NCBI GenBank assembly: GCA_036561005.1
Contig: DATBQE010000140.1
Location: 93,935 to 157,934 of the forward strand
Direction: 5' to 3'
Source: PKWO01 sp036561005
GTDB lineage: Bacteria > Pseudomonadota > Gammaproteobacteria > Burkholderiales > Burkholderiaceae_D
Length of the DNA stretch: 64,000 nucleotides
The notes under the pieces were generated by a model that worked only from the letters and a program-made list of their open reading frames with translations, did not search any database and was not told where the DNA came from. Both the position numbers and the translations under genes were made by a program. Positions 19,722-28,678 of the stretch are shown here, in pieces. The stretch's first letter is position 1; each line of letters opens with the position of its first letter.

Positions 19722-19744
19722 CCGCCCGACATGGCACCGGGCGG
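19722..19744 (+). terminator. Possible terminator hairpin after the FIST/kinase pair
   Basis: CCGCCCG at 19722-19728 can pair with CGGGCGG at 19738-19744 over a 9-base loop. It lies 16 bases after the kinase stop. No T-run follows, so it may only be a pause or Rho-assisted end. Confidence 0.35.
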
Positions 19745-19879
19745 GCGTAACTCGTTCGGGCAGGTTGTGTCTTTGTCTGTCGTTCTCCTTTTTCCCGCGA
19801 TTTTAGCTCGCGCTTCGGGCTGTGCATACCTGCGCCGCCGGAGCCGTTGGCGAAAAGATCGACATTGAGCTTGGTCAAT

Positions 19880-19893
19880 TTGATTTACATCAA
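19880..19893 (+). promoter_or_regulatory. FNR/Anr box upstream of ccoN
   Basis: The sequence is TTGAT-TTAC-ATCAA, a perfect FNR-family palindrome. Its centre is 67 bases before the ccoN GTG. A TTTACT at 19914-19919 lies about where a -10 belongs if the box is centred near -41.5, the usual activating position. FNR/Anr control of ccoNOQP is well known in related bacteria. Confidence 0.85.
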
Positions 19894-19953
19894 GTCGCCG
19901 ATTCACGTCTCGATTTACTCTCCCGATATCGTTGTCAGCCCGGGAGAGTATTT

Positions 19954-21381
19954 GTGGAAAATGAACTGAATTACAACTATAAGATCGTCAAGCAGTTCAC
20001 GATCGCCACAGTCGTGTGGGGAATCGTCGGCATGCTCGTTGGCGTATTGATTGCGGCGCAGCTTGCCTGGCCGGCGCTCAATTTTGATATTCCATGGTTG
20101 ACCTATGGTCGACTGCGACCGCTGCACACCAATGCGGTGATTTTTGCTTTTGGTATTTCCGGCTTGTTTGCCACATCCTACTACGTCGTACAGCGTACCT
20201 GCCAGGTACGACTGTTTTCCGACAAACTGGCGGCGTTCACGTTCTGGGGCTGGCAACTGGTGATCCTGTGTGCCGCGATCACGCTGCCGCTCGGCATTAC
20301 CCGCGGCAAGGAATATGCCGAACTTGAATGGCCGATCACGATCCTGATCGCCCTGGTGTGGGTTTCGTACGCAATCGTATTCTTTGGCACCCTGATCAAG
20401 CGCAAGGTCAAGCACATCTACGTAGCGAACTGGTTTTTTGCTTCCTACATCATCGCTGTCACCATCTTGCATGTGGTCAATGGCGCCAGCATGCCGGCTT
20501 CGTTATGGAAGTCTTATTCTGCCTACGCCGGCGTGCAGGATGCAATGATTCAATGGTGGTACGGCCACAATGCGGTCGGCTTCATTCTCACCGCCGGTTA
20601 CCTCGGCATGGTCTACTACTTCATTCCCAAGCAGGCGGAGCGGCCGGTGTATTCCTACCGGCTTTCGATCGTGCACTTCTGGGCATTGATCTTCACCTAT
20701 ATGTGGGCCGGCCCACATCATCTGCACTACACAGCCTTGCCCGATTGGACTCAATCGCTTGGCATGGTGTTTTCCCTGATATTGCTGGCGCCGTCATGGG
20801 GCGGCATGATCAACGGCATCATGACCTTGTCGGGCGCGTGGCACAAACTGCGCTCTGACCCGATTCTGAAATTCATGATTGTGTCGCTGTCTTTCTACGG
20901 CATGTCGACCTTTGAAGGTCCGATGATGTCGATCAAGACCGTCAATTCGCTATCGCACTATACCGACTGGGGTATTGCCCACGTCCACTCCGGCGCGCTC
21001 GGCTGGGTCGGTTTCATCACCATGGGTTCGATCTATTACCTCATTCCCCGCGTATCGGGCAAGAAGGAAATGTGGAGCACACGTTTGATCGACCTGCACT
21101 TTTGGGTTGCGACCATCGGCGTGGTGTTGTACATCGCTGCCATGTGGATCGCCGGTGTGATGCAGGGTCTGATGTGGCGCGCTGTCAACCCGGACGGCAC
21201 CCTGACTTATACCTTTGTCGAAGGTGTCAAGGCTACCTACCCGTACTACGTGATTCGCGTTTGCGGCGGCCTGCTGTACTTCTCCGGCATGGTCATGATG
21301 GCTTTCAATACCTACAAGACAATGCGCAATAGCCAGCCGGTGGATGCGCGCATCCCGGCGCTGTTGCCGTCGCAGGCTTGA
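19954..21381 (+). CDS. ccoN: cbb3-type cytochrome c oxidase subunit I
   Basis: The 475-residue catalytic subunit has about twelve membrane segments and the conserved histidine segments for hemes b, b3 and CuB: LHTNAVIFAFG, HNAVGFIL, HHLHYTALPDW and HVHSGALGW. It is the oxygen-reducing, proton-pumping core of the high-affinity oxidase. The start is a GTG at 19954 preceded by GGGAGAG at 19942-19948; the frame runs further upstream but those 44 residues are not family-like and would overlap the FNR box. It leads the ccoNOQPGH cluster. Confidence 0.95.
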   Translation: MENELNYNYKIVKQFTIATVVWGIVGMLVGVLIAAQLAWPALNFDIPWLTYGRLRPLHTNAVIFAFGISGLFATSYYVVQRTCQVRLFSDKLAAFTFWGWQLVILCAAITLPLGITRGKEYAELEWPITILIALVWVSYAIVFFGTLIKRKVKHIYVANWFFASYIIAVTILHVVNGASMPASLWKSYSAYAGVQDAMIQWWYGHNAVGFILTAGYLGMVYYFIPKQAERPVYSYRLSIVHFWALIFTYMWAGPHHLHYTALPDWTQSLGMVFSLILLAPSWGGMINGIMTLSGAWHKLRSDPILKFMIVSLSFYGMSTFEGPMMSIKTVNSLSHYTDWGIAHVHSGALGWVGFITMGSIYYLIPRVSGKKEMWSTRLIDLHFWVATIGVVLYIAAMWIAGVMQGLMWRAVNPDGTLTYTFVEGVKATYPYYVIRVCGGLLYFSGMVMMAFNTYKTMRNSQPVDARIPALLPSQA

Positions 21382-21396
21382 AGCGAGGAAAACGTC

Positions 21397-21516
21397 ATGA
21401 AAATCATTTATGAAAATCTGGAACAGAAATCCTGGCTATGGACCTCGCTGCTGTTGCTGTGCATTAGTCTGGTCGGCCTGTCACAAATTGTATTGGATCT
21501 GGGGAGCGGACAATGA
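21397..21516 (+). CDS. 39-residue single-helix ORF between ccoN and ccoO, like the CcoO anchor
   Basis: A short frame starts at ATG 21397, 15 bases after ccoN, and its TGA overlaps the ccoO ATG. It encodes one hydrophobic helix (WLWTSLLLLCISLVGLSQIV). The layout (acidic start, Lys, Trp-Leu, helix ending in GLxxIV) matches the CcoO N-terminal anchor (WLLIGLVVLVVSVGGLAEIV), so it may come from a partial duplication of ccoO. A GAGGAAAAC precedes the ATG at a good distance. It may be a small structural or assembly subunit, comparable in size to CcoM of Pseudomonas stutzeri; that parallel is inference. Confidence 0.7.
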   Translation: MKIIYENLEQKSWLWTSLLLLCISLVGLSQIVLDLGSGQ

Positions 21517-22127
21517 AGTTCACGCATGCATTGATTGAGAAGAACCCTTGGCTGTTGATCGGGCTGGTGGTGCTGGTAGTGAGTGTTGGCGGATTGGCGG
21601 AGATTGTCCCGCTGTTCTTCCAGAAATCGACCACTGAACCGATCACGGGCTTGAAGCCTTATCCGGCGCTGCGCCTGGCAGGGCGGGACATTTATATTCG
21701 CGAGGGGTGTTACAACTGCCATTCGCAAATGATCCGTCCATTCCGTGCCGAAACCGAGCGCTATGGTCACTATTCAGTCGCTGGCGAATTCGTCTACGAC
21801 CATCCGTTCCAGTGGGGTTCCAAACGCACCGGGCCCGACCTGGCGCGTGTCGGCGCTCGCTACAGCGACGAATGGCATCGCACCCATTTGAACAACCCGC
21901 GCGACGTGGTGCCGGAATCGAATATGCCCGGTTATCCGTGGCTGTCGGCCAACCGCTTGGTGCCTGAAGATATTGTGCCGAAGATGCGCGCTTTGCAGCG
22001 CCTCAATGTTCCGTATTCGGACCAGGAAATCGCCGAAGCACCGGCGGCGCTCGAAGGCAAGACCGAGCAGGATGCGCTGATCGCCTACCTGCAAGGCCTT
22101 GGCACCTTAATCAAGACGAGGAACTGA
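21513..22127 (+). CDS. ccoO: cbb3-type cytochrome c oxidase subunit II (mono-heme)
   Basis: The 204-residue subunit has one N-terminal anchor helix and a periplasmic c-type heme site CYNCH (REGCYNCHSQMIRPF), followed by RTGPDLARVG and SNMPGYPWL, whose Met is the likely sixth ligand. It passes electrons from CcoP towards CcoN. The ATG overlaps the stop of the small upstream ORF, and ccoQ starts three bases after its stop, so the subunits are tightly coupled. Confidence 0.95.
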   Translation: MKFTHALIEKNPWLLIGLVVLVVSVGGLAEIVPLFFQKSTTEPITGLKPYPALRLAGRDIYIREGCYNCHSQMIRPFRAETERYGHYSVAGEFVYDHPFQWGSKRTGPDLARVGARYSDEWHRTHLNNPRDVVPESNMPGYPWLSANRLVPEDIVPKMRALQRLNVPYSDQEIAEAPAALEGKTEQDALIAYLQGLGTLIKTRN

Positions 22128-22129
22128 TC

Positions 22130-22321
22130 ATGGCTCTGCAAAATATTTTCAATGACGCCAGCATCGTGATGACGGTGGTGAGCCTGTTGACCTTCCTCGG
22201 CATTCTCTGGTGGGTCTACGGCATCAAGCGCAGTCGCGACTTCGACGCCATGGCGAATCTGCCTTTCGCAGACGATTTCGCCGATCAAGAGCAAAAAAAG
22301 AGGGGGGAAAGTCATGTCTGA
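22130..22321 (+). CDS. ccoQ: cbb3 oxidase subunit CcoQ
   Basis: The 63-residue protein has one membrane helix (VMTVVSLLTFLGILWWVYG) followed by a charged tail with ANLPFADD, the usual CcoQ layout. CcoQ stabilises the CcoP-CcoNO complex. Its stop overlaps the ccoP start by eight bases. Confidence 0.92.
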   Translation: MALQNIFNDASIVMTVVSLLTFLGILWWVYGIKRSRDFDAMANLPFADDFADQEQKKRGESHV

Positions 22322-23267
22322 CTTCACGAGCGACTTCTGGAGTTTTTATATTGCCGTGCTGGGCCTGCTCGGCATCATCGGTTGCGGCGTTTTGCTGTGG
22401 ACCCAATCGAAGACCAAGGTTGTGATTCCACCTGCCAAGGACAAGACGGGCGAACCCGCCGCGGGGGCGGGCACGACCGGCCACATTTGGGACGAAAACC
22501 TGACCGAGCTCAATACGCCGATGCCGCGCTGGTGGATGGGGCTGTTTTACATCACCATCATTTTCGGCCTGTTTTACCTTTTCCTCTATCCGGGTCTGGG
22601 CAGTTATGCAGGTAGCCTCGGCTGGACTTCGAGCGGCGCCTATCAGGGCGAGTTGAAGAAGGCCGACGCAGAATACGGCCCTCTGTTTGATAAGTATCTG
22701 CATCAGGATATCAAGGCCGTGGCGGCCGATCCGCAGGCGCATGCCATCGGCGAACGTTTGTTCCTGACCTATTGCTCGCAATGCCATGGTTCGGATGCGC
22801 GCGGCAACAAGGGCTTTCCGAATTTGACGGACAAGGACTGGCTCTATGGCGGCGAACCGGACACCATCCAGACCACGATTCTCAACGGCCGTAACGGGCA
22901 GATGCCTTCCATGGCGGCGGCGCTGGGTTCTGACAAAGACGTCGACAATGTGGCGAACTACGTGCTGAGCCTGTCCGGCTCGACCCACGATCCGATCAAG
23001 GCGGCGATAGGCAAGGAGAAGTTCGTTAATTGCGCACCATGCCATGGTGCGGACGCGCACGGCAATCAGATGATCGGCGCCCCCAACCTGACCGATCATA
23101 TCTGGCTGTACGGCGGGAGCAGGGAAACCATCATCGAGACCATCACCAAGGGTCGCAATAATACGATGCCTGCATTCAAGGATTTCCTGGGCGAAGCCAA
23201 GGTGCACGTGCTGGCCGCGTATGTCTGGAGCTTGTCCAACGAAGCGCAATCCGAACCATCGAAGTGA
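22314..23267 (+). CDS. ccoP: cbb3-type cytochrome c oxidase subunit III (di-heme)
   Basis: The 317-residue subunit has two N-terminal membrane segments, the WDENLTELNTPMPRWW signature between them, and two c-type heme sites: CSQCH (C154, C157, H158) and CAPCH near residue 240. It takes electrons from soluble cytochrome c or the bc1 complex and hands them to CcoO. The start overlaps ccoQ. A variant with two N-terminal helices is common in betaproteobacteria. Confidence 0.95.
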   Translation: MSDFTSDFWSFYIAVLGLLGIIGCGVLLWTQSKTKVVIPPAKDKTGEPAAGAGTTGHIWDENLTELNTPMPRWWMGLFYITIIFGLFYLFLYPGLGSYAGSLGWTSSGAYQGELKKADAEYGPLFDKYLHQDIKAVAADPQAHAIGERLFLTYCSQCHGSDARGNKGFPNLTDKDWLYGGEPDTIQTTILNGRNGQMPSMAAALGSDKDVDNVANYVLSLSGSTHDPIKAAIGKEKFVNCAPCHGADAHGNQMIGAPNLTDHIWLYGGSRETIIETITKGRNNTMPAFKDFLGEAKVHVLAAYVWSLSNEAQSEPSK

Positions 23268-23294
23268 TCACGGCAGCTACACGCAGAAATTGAC

Positions 23295-24695
23295 ATGGAA
23301 AACGCATCGCCCCAGGTATCCGTCATCAAGATGTACCGTGCTCGCGAGGAAATCTACCCGCGCGAGATCAAGGGGCGATACGCCAGCTTGCGCTGGCTCT
23401 GCGTGTGGTTGACACAACTGACGTTCTACGGTTTGCCCTGGATGTCATGGAACGGCCGCCAAGCCGTATTGTTCGATCTGGCGGCGCGCAAATTTTACAT
23501 CTTCGGCGTCGTGCTGTGGCCGCAGGACTTCATCTACCTCACTGCGCTGCTGATCATCTGCGCTTACAGCCTGTTTCTTTTTACAGCCGTAGCGGGCCGG
23601 GTGTGGTGCGGCTTTGCCTGCCCGCAAACGGTCTACACGGAATTATTCCTTTGGATCGAGCGTAAAATCGAAGGGCCGCGCAGCGCGCGCATGCGGCTGG
23701 CCAAGCAGCCATGGAACGTCGACAAAACTTCGAGGAAAATCGCCAAACACGGCGCGTGGATCATGCTCGCCGCCTGGACCGGCTTCTCGTTCGTGTCCTA
23801 TTTCACGCCGGCAAGGACCCTGTTGCACGAAATTGCCGGATTGACGCTCGGACCGTGGGAATGGTTCTGGATCAGCTTCTATTCTTTCGCTACCTACGGC
23901 AATGCCGGCTGGATGCGCGAGCAGGTATGCAAATACATGTGTCCGTATGCGCGCTTTCAAAGCGCCATGTTCGACAAGGACACGTTGATCATCACTTACG
24001 ATGAAAAGCGCGGCGAGCCGCGCGGTGCACGCGGCGGCAAGCACAATGAGAATGCCTCTGCCTTGGGCGACTGCATCGACTGCTCGATGTGCGTCCAGGT
24101 TTGTCCGACCGGTATCGATATCCGCAAGGGTTTGCAATACGAATGCATCGGTTGTGCGGCCTGCGTCGACGCCTGCAATTCGGTAATGCAGAAAGTCGAA
24201 AAGCCGCTTGGCCTGATCCGCTATTCGACCGATCATGCGATCAAAAACGGTTTTTCCTTCCGTCAGATGCAAAGGCGTGTCCTGCGACCGCGCGTGCTGG
24301 TCTACAGCGGCATTCTTGTGCTCATCGTCACAGTGTTTTTTTCCAGCTTGTTCCTGCGCACGCCGCTCAAGCTCGACGTCATTCGCGACCGCGGAGCCAT
24401 GGGCAGGGAAGTGGACGAAGGGGCGATTGAAAACGTGTACCGGCTACAGGTCATGAATACTGCGGAAACGTCGCATCTGTTCAAGATATCGGTTGCAGGA
24501 ATCGATTCGATTGCGGTGGTGGCGCCTGATGAAGTCCGCCTCGATGGGGCAACCACGCAGGCCATGCCTATCCGCGTCCGGGTCGGACACGGTATGGGAA
24601 AACCCGGATCAAACCACATTGTATTCACGATTTCTGCGGTAGATGACCCAACATTGAGCGTCAAGGAAAAGGCGGTATTTTTCGTACCCCGCTAG
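23295..24695 (+). CDS. ccoG: cbb3 oxidase assembly protein CcoG (FixG/RdxA), 4Fe-4S
   Basis: The 466-residue membrane protein has five or so helices, the WCGFACPQTV segment, and a ferredoxin-type domain with two clusters (CIDCSMCVQVCP and CIGCAACVDACN). The C-terminal region after the last helix is the Ig-like FixG domain. CcoG is reported to act as a cupric reductase in cbb3 assembly. It starts 27 bases after ccoP, and ccoH follows 25 bases later with a GGAGA before its ATG. Confidence 0.95.
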   Translation: MENASPQVSVIKMYRAREEIYPREIKGRYASLRWLCVWLTQLTFYGLPWMSWNGRQAVLFDLAARKFYIFGVVLWPQDFIYLTALLIICAYSLFLFTAVAGRVWCGFACPQTVYTELFLWIERKIEGPRSARMRLAKQPWNVDKTSRKIAKHGAWIMLAAWTGFSFVSYFTPARTLLHEIAGLTLGPWEWFWISFYSFATYGNAGWMREQVCKYMCPYARFQSAMFDKDTLIITYDEKRGEPRGARGGKHNENASALGDCIDCSMCVQVCPTGIDIRKGLQYECIGCAACVDACNSVMQKVEKPLGLIRYSTDHAIKNGFSFRQMQRRVLRPRVLVYSGILVLIVTVFFSSLFLRTPLKLDVIRDRGAMGREVDEGAIENVYRLQVMNTAETSHLFKISVAGIDSIAVVAPDEVRLDGATTQAMPIRVRVGHGMGKPGSNHIVFTISAVDDPTLSVKEKAVFFVPR

Positions 24696-24720
24696 CACAA
24701 ATTATCAATAGGAGACAAGC

Positions 24721-25260
24721 ATGCGAGCAGCAATCCCCATCGTTGACCGGATCAATGATACGAAACCCTGGTATTCCCACCGCTGGCCGTGGTTTCTCAT
24801 GCTTGGCCCGGCCCTGGTTGTGGTCGCAGCGTCCTACAGCGGGTATATAGCATTTACACGGCAGGACGCCATGGTAGTGGACGACTACTACAAGCAGGGC
24901 AATGCCATCAATCAGGATTTGCGGCGCGACACCGCAGCGACCAGCCTCGGACTCTCTTTCGCCGCGCGATATGACGCAGCCAATGGTGGGTTGAGCGGCA
25001 CGCTGTTGAGTTTCGGCCAGCCGATTGCAGGCAAGATTCTGATCCGCCTATCTCATGCCACGCAACCGGAAAAGGACCGCTTTCTTGAGGCGCAACCCGA
25101 CCGTACTGGGCGTTTCGACTTGGCATTACCCATGCTTGATCGCGGACGCTGGGAGGTTTCCATCGAAAATGAAGCGCGCAGCTGGCGTCTGGCAGGCACC
25201 TGGAAATGGCCACAGGAGCAGGAAATCGCCCTGAAGGCCGATTTGCCGCCGGCGGATTGA
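24721..25260 (+). CDS. ccoH: cbb3 oxidase assembly protein CcoH (FixH)
   Basis: The 179-residue protein has one N-terminal membrane helix after the PWYSHRWPWFLMLGP motif, then DDYYKQGNAINQDL, the FixH hallmark. CcoH is involved in assembly and stability of the oxidase. GGAGA at 24711-24715 precedes the ATG. It is followed after two bases by a small membrane protein gene. Confidence 0.92.
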   Translation: MRAAIPIVDRINDTKPWYSHRWPWFLMLGPALVVVAASYSGYIAFTRQDAMVVDDYYKQGNAINQDLRRDTAATSLGLSFAARYDAANGGLSGTLLSFGQPIAGKILIRLSHATQPEKDRFLEAQPDRTGRFDLALPMLDRGRWEVSIENEARSWRLAGTWKWPQEQEIALKADLPPAD

Positions 25261-25262
25261 TC

Positions 25263-25571
25263 ATGAAAGGCATCTTGATTGTGCGCCTTGTCGTCAACCT
25301 GCTGTGGGTGTCGTTTCTGGTTGCCGTGCTGGCCGAAGGCTGTTTTTTCTCTGTGTTCGATCCGGAAGAGTTGCTGCATCTGACGCAAAGACTGGATTGG
25401 TCACCGCTGTCGGGTTACACAATCGGCTTCTTCTTTTTCTGGTCCATTGGTTTCGTGGCAAGTGTCTTTACGTATTTCCTGATTAACTTGCCCAACGAAC
25501 GGCTGGTATCCTACCTCGGTTATGAATCTGCGGAGTCGGAAAAATCGGACGGGTCGGAAGCTGCATCATGA
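25263..25571 (+). CDS. Small two-helix membrane protein downstream of ccoH
   Basis: The 102-residue protein starts at ATG 25263, two bases after the ccoH stop, and has two hydrophobic segments (about 5-25 and 50-76) and a charged C-terminal tail. No catalytic motif is visible. Its position suggests a role in or near cbb3 biogenesis, but no function can be stated. The in-frame start at 25206 lies within ccoH and is rejected. A strong terminator follows. Confidence 0.75.
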   Translation: MKGILIVRLVVNLLWVSFLVAVLAEGCFFSVFDPEELLHLTQRLDWSPLSGYTIGFFFFWSIGFVASVFTYFLINLPNERLVSYLGYESAESEKSDGSEAAS

Positions 25572-25578
25572 AACGGAC

Positions 25579-25610
25579 TGCCGGCCGATATCCGTGGCCG
25601 GCAATTTTTT
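25579..25610 (+). terminator. Rho-independent terminator of the cco cluster
   Basis: TGCCGGCC at 25579-25586 pairs perfectly with GGCCGGCA at 25596-25603, and ATTTTTT follows. It ends the rightward ccoNOQPGH transcript; the T-run is only on the plus side, so it should not stop the leftward GGDEF gene. Confidence 0.88.
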
Positions 25611-25638
25611 GCGAACCGAATCCACCTGTGAGGACGCG

Positions 25639-26790
25639 TCAGTCGATAGCCCTCGCAGCGGAATGGTTTGGAAATTGACGAGTGTCTGCATCCACCACGC
25701 GATTTCTTCCTTCACGCTTGGCGCAATAGAGCGCTGAATCGGCGTCCTTTAGGAGAGCGTCCCAGTTGCGGTGGTCAGTTCGAAGCACCGCGACACCAAT
25801 GCTCACTGTGAACTGCAGCGTGCCATCGGGCGTGTCCATCTTCAGAGCTGCAATCGCTGCTCGCAGGCGTTCTGCACAGAGCACGGCATCGGTATTGTTC
25901 GTCTCCGGCAGGATGCAGATGAATTCCTCGCCGCCCAACCTGCCGAAATGATCGATCGCACGCAAGTTGTCTTGACAAGTATTGACCAGAACCTTGATGG
26001 CGTCGTCGCCGACGCTGTGGCCGAAATTGTCGTTTACTGCCTTGAAGTGATCGATGTCGATCATGGCGATGGCCAGTGGCCGGTCATAGCGTCTGGCCAG
26101 GGAGAATTCCCGTTCCGCAAGCTCGCTCACGAACGCGCGATTGTAAGCGCCGGTCATGCTGTCGTGGCGGGAGATCTGTAGCAGATGCATTTCCAGGGAG
26201 AGTGCCTTTTCCCGAAAATAGCGGATCGTCAGCATCACGACACTGGCCACTCCTGCTGAAAAAACATACAGCATGACGTTGTTGACCAATTCGCGACCAT
26301 GCAGACTTGCCAGACACAGGCTGAAAAACAGGACGCTTGGGAAAAGCAGGATTGTAAGGAAGTCGCGCATGCGCAGGGTCACCGCGGATGCAGCGAACAT
26401 GCACACGGCGATTCCGGTCAATCCATAGGAAAATCCATCCTTCAACAAGTATTCCGACAAAATGATCGCGCCGACGTGGGTGCAATAGATGTGGCAGCAG
26501 CGCCAAGTTGTGCCCCACGACAACCCGGTTGTGAAATAAGCCGGTGCGCCGATCAGCACTAGTGCAATACGAAGAACGAATGTCAATTCCGCATGGGTCG
26601 CGTCAATCAGGAAGTCCCAAATGCCGAAAGATACGACCGCAATGCCGAACAGCGGACCGAGCACCGGCAGCAGACGCCGCATTTCCTCTTCATGCCTGGC
26701 GCAAAAATCAATATTCTCCTGGGCCGTCAATTCGCCGGGCGTGAAAAATTCATGCGACAGATCTGCCCATCTGGGTTTCGGATCAGGCAT
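25639..26790 (-). CDS. Membrane-bound diguanylate cyclase (GGDEF)
   Basis: The 383-residue protein has about six hydrophobic segments in the first 215 residues and a C-terminal GGDEF domain with RLGGEEF. An RAID motif five residues before GGEEF is an intact inhibitory I-site (RxxD), so product inhibition is expected. It should make cyclic di-GMP. The start MPDPKPRW at 26790 is chosen; 47 further in-frame residues upstream run into phaC. Only 29 bases separate it from phaC, so the two are probably one leftward transcript. The ribosome binding site is poor, which may mean coupling to phaC. Confidence 0.85.
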   Translation of the reverse strand: MPDPKPRWADLSHEFFTPGELTAQENIDFCARHEEEMRRLLPVLGPLFGIAVVSFGIWDFLIDATHAELTFVLRIALVLIGAPAYFTTGLSWGTTWRCCHIYCTHVGAIILSEYLLKDGFSYGLTGIAVCMFAASAVTLRMRDFLTILLFPSVLFFSLCLASLHGRELVNNVMLYVFSAGVASVVMLTIRYFREKALSLEMHLLQISRHDSMTGAYNRAFVSELAEREFSLARRYDRPLAIAMIDIDHFKAVNDNFGHSVGDDAIKVLVNTCQDNLRAIDHFGRLGGEEFICILPETNNTDAVLCAERLRAAIAALKMDTPDGTLQFTVSIGVAVLRTDHRNWDALLKDADSALYCAKREGRNRVVDADTRQFPNHSAARAID

Positions 26791-26819
26791 AGGAAAGATC
26801 CATGGTATGCAAACGTAGG

Positions 26820-28622
26820 TTATCGCTGCATGACATAGGTGCCGGGCGCATCGCAGATGGCAAGTGACAGCTGCGAGGCTTTCTTTGTTTTCGCGGAACG
26901 CGCAGAAAGCCAGCCTTCCCATTCCGGCCACCAGGAGCCGTCATGATGCGGCGCCGTATTCTGCCAGGTATCCGGGTCGACATAGGCATCGCCCTTGGCA
27001 CGCGTTGCCACCTGATAGCTCCGATGGGGTTGGCCTGGAGGCGATACTACCCCGGCATTGTGTCCGCCCGTCGTGAGCAGGAAAGTGACTTCGGTGGGCC
27101 CCAGGCGCTGCAACTTGAATACGGAACGCCACGGTGCAACGTGATCGGTTACCGTTCCGACGGCGAAGACGGGGATGTCGATGTCCGTCAAGCTGATCGT
27201 CCGGCCATCGACGCGGTAGCGACCCTCGGCCAGATCGTTGTGCAGAAATAGCTGGCGCAGATACTCGGAATGCATCCGGTAGGGCATGCGCGTGGCGTCC
27301 GCATTCCACGACATCAGGTCGCTTTTCGGCGCTTGTTTTCCCAACAAGTATTCGTTGAGACGGTATGACCATATCAAGTCGTTTGAACGCAGCAGTTGGA
27401 ACGCGCCCGCCATTTGTTTGGTATCGAGGTAACCTTTTTCCCACATCGCCGCTTCGAGGAAACTGATCTGGTTTTCATCGATGAACAGGGACAACTCACC
27501 CGGTTCCTCGAAATCGACCTGCGCGGCGAACAATGACATGCTTGCCAGTCGCTTGTCGCCATCGCGGGCCATGGTCGCTGCTGCGATTGCCAGCAGCGTG
27601 CCACCCAGGCAATAGCCGACGGCGTTGATCTGCGTTGCCTTGGCGGTGCTCTTGAACGTGTTGGTGACGGCGTCGATGGCGTCCATGACCCCGAGTTGCC
27701 GGTAGTCGTCCAGCGACAGATCGCGGTCGGCGCTGTCCGGGTTCTTCCAGGAAATCATGAAGACGGTATGCCCATGATCGACCAGGTACTTCACCAGCGA
27801 ATTTTCCGGCGACAGATCGAGGATGTAATATTTCATGATCCATGCTGGCACAATCAATACCGGGGAAGTATGGACGGTCGCCGTTGTCGGCGTATATTGG
27901 ATCAATTCGATCAAGCGGTTGCGGTATATAACCTTGCCGGCCGTAATGGCGACGGCTTTTCCGGGCAAATAAGGGGCATTCGCATCTAGCGCGTCGGGCG
28001 CGGCTATTTTTCGCAGGTCGACGAGCGCGTTTTGCATCCCTTGGAGTAAATTCCGTCCGCCGCTGCGCAGAGTTTCATCGAGCACTACGGGGTTGGTGAG
28101 CAGGAAATTCGAAGGTGCCAGCATGTCCAGGTATTGCCGCACGGTGAAATTGACAATGTCTTCATGGTGCGGCGACACGCCGCGAACGCCGGTCGTGGCG
28201 TTATGCCACCATTGCTGCGTTTGCAGGAAGCCCTGGTAGATGATATTGAACGGCCAACGCTCCCATGCCGGATCGGAAAAACGTTGATCCTGAGGCAGCG
28301 GCTCAAGCTTCCTTCCCCAGAGCACGGCGTCGACCTGGCTGTTGCCAACGGGGTTGACGGAATATGCCCACCAGCGCAGGAATTTTTTTGTTGCTTTCCG
28401 GCGCAATTCGTCTTGCTTGGCGGGGGACAGTTGCAATTGCATGAGCCAATCGGCGAAGGCGTTCGTGAGTGCCGCAGGCGAAACATTGGCGGTGAATTTT
28501 CCCAGCCAGGCATTCATTAGTAAATCGAGTTGCGCCGGGGGCTGATCCACTTCCCTGTTGTCCTGCGGAGCGATCTTCGTCGCAAGCGCCCCGTCGGCCA
28601 TTTTGACAACTTCTGCACGCAT
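26820..28622 (-). CDS. phaC: Class I polyhydroxyalkanoate synthase
   Basis: The 600-residue enzyme has the lipase-like box GYCLGG with catalytic Cys338, an aspartate in VTDHVAPW and the histidine in TTGGHNAGV. It polymerises 3-hydroxyacyl-CoA, mainly hydroxybutyryl-CoA, at the surface of PHB granules. The length is usual for class I. An AAGGG lies nine bases before the ATG at 28622. An FNR box sits 63 bases upstream, so oxygen control is likely. A phaB-like gene is 4 kb away on the other strand; no phaA or phasin gene was recognised here. Confidence 0.94.
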   Translation of the reverse strand: MRAEVVKMADGALATKIAPQDNREVDQPPAQLDLLMNAWLGKFTANVSPAALTNAFADWLMQLQLSPAKQDELRRKATKKFLRWWAYSVNPVGNSQVDAVLWGRKLEPLPQDQRFSDPAWERWPFNIIYQGFLQTQQWWHNATTGVRGVSPHHEDIVNFTVRQYLDMLAPSNFLLTNPVVLDETLRSGGRNLLQGMQNALVDLRKIAAPDALDANAPYLPGKAVAITAGKVIYRNRLIELIQYTPTTATVHTSPVLIVPAWIMKYYILDLSPENSLVKYLVDHGHTVFMISWKNPDSADRDLSLDDYRQLGVMDAIDAVTNTFKSTAKATQINAVGYCLGGTLLAIAAATMARDGDKRLASMSLFAAQVDFEEPGELSLFIDENQISFLEAAMWEKGYLDTKQMAGAFQLLRSNDLIWSYRLNEYLLGKQAPKSDLMSWNADATRMPYRMHSEYLRQLFLHNDLAEGRYRVDGRTISLTDIDIPVFAVGTVTDHVAPWRSVFKLQRLGPTEVTFLLTTGGHNAGVVSPPGQPHRSYQVATRAKGDAYVDPDTWQNTAPHHDGSWWPEWEGWLSARSAKTKKASQLSLAICDAPGTYVMQR

Positions 28623-28651
28623 GATCCATGCCCTTTAATGTGTATGGATTC

Positions 28652-28657
28652 AGCATA
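28652..28657 (-). promoter_or_regulatory. Candidate -10 element of phaC
   Basis: On the minus strand this reads TATGCT, four of six matches to TATAAT. It sits where a -10 is expected if the FNR box at 28679-28692 is centred at -41.5. Confidence 0.45.
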
Positions 28658-28678
28658 GCGTGAATGCCCATGCAGACT

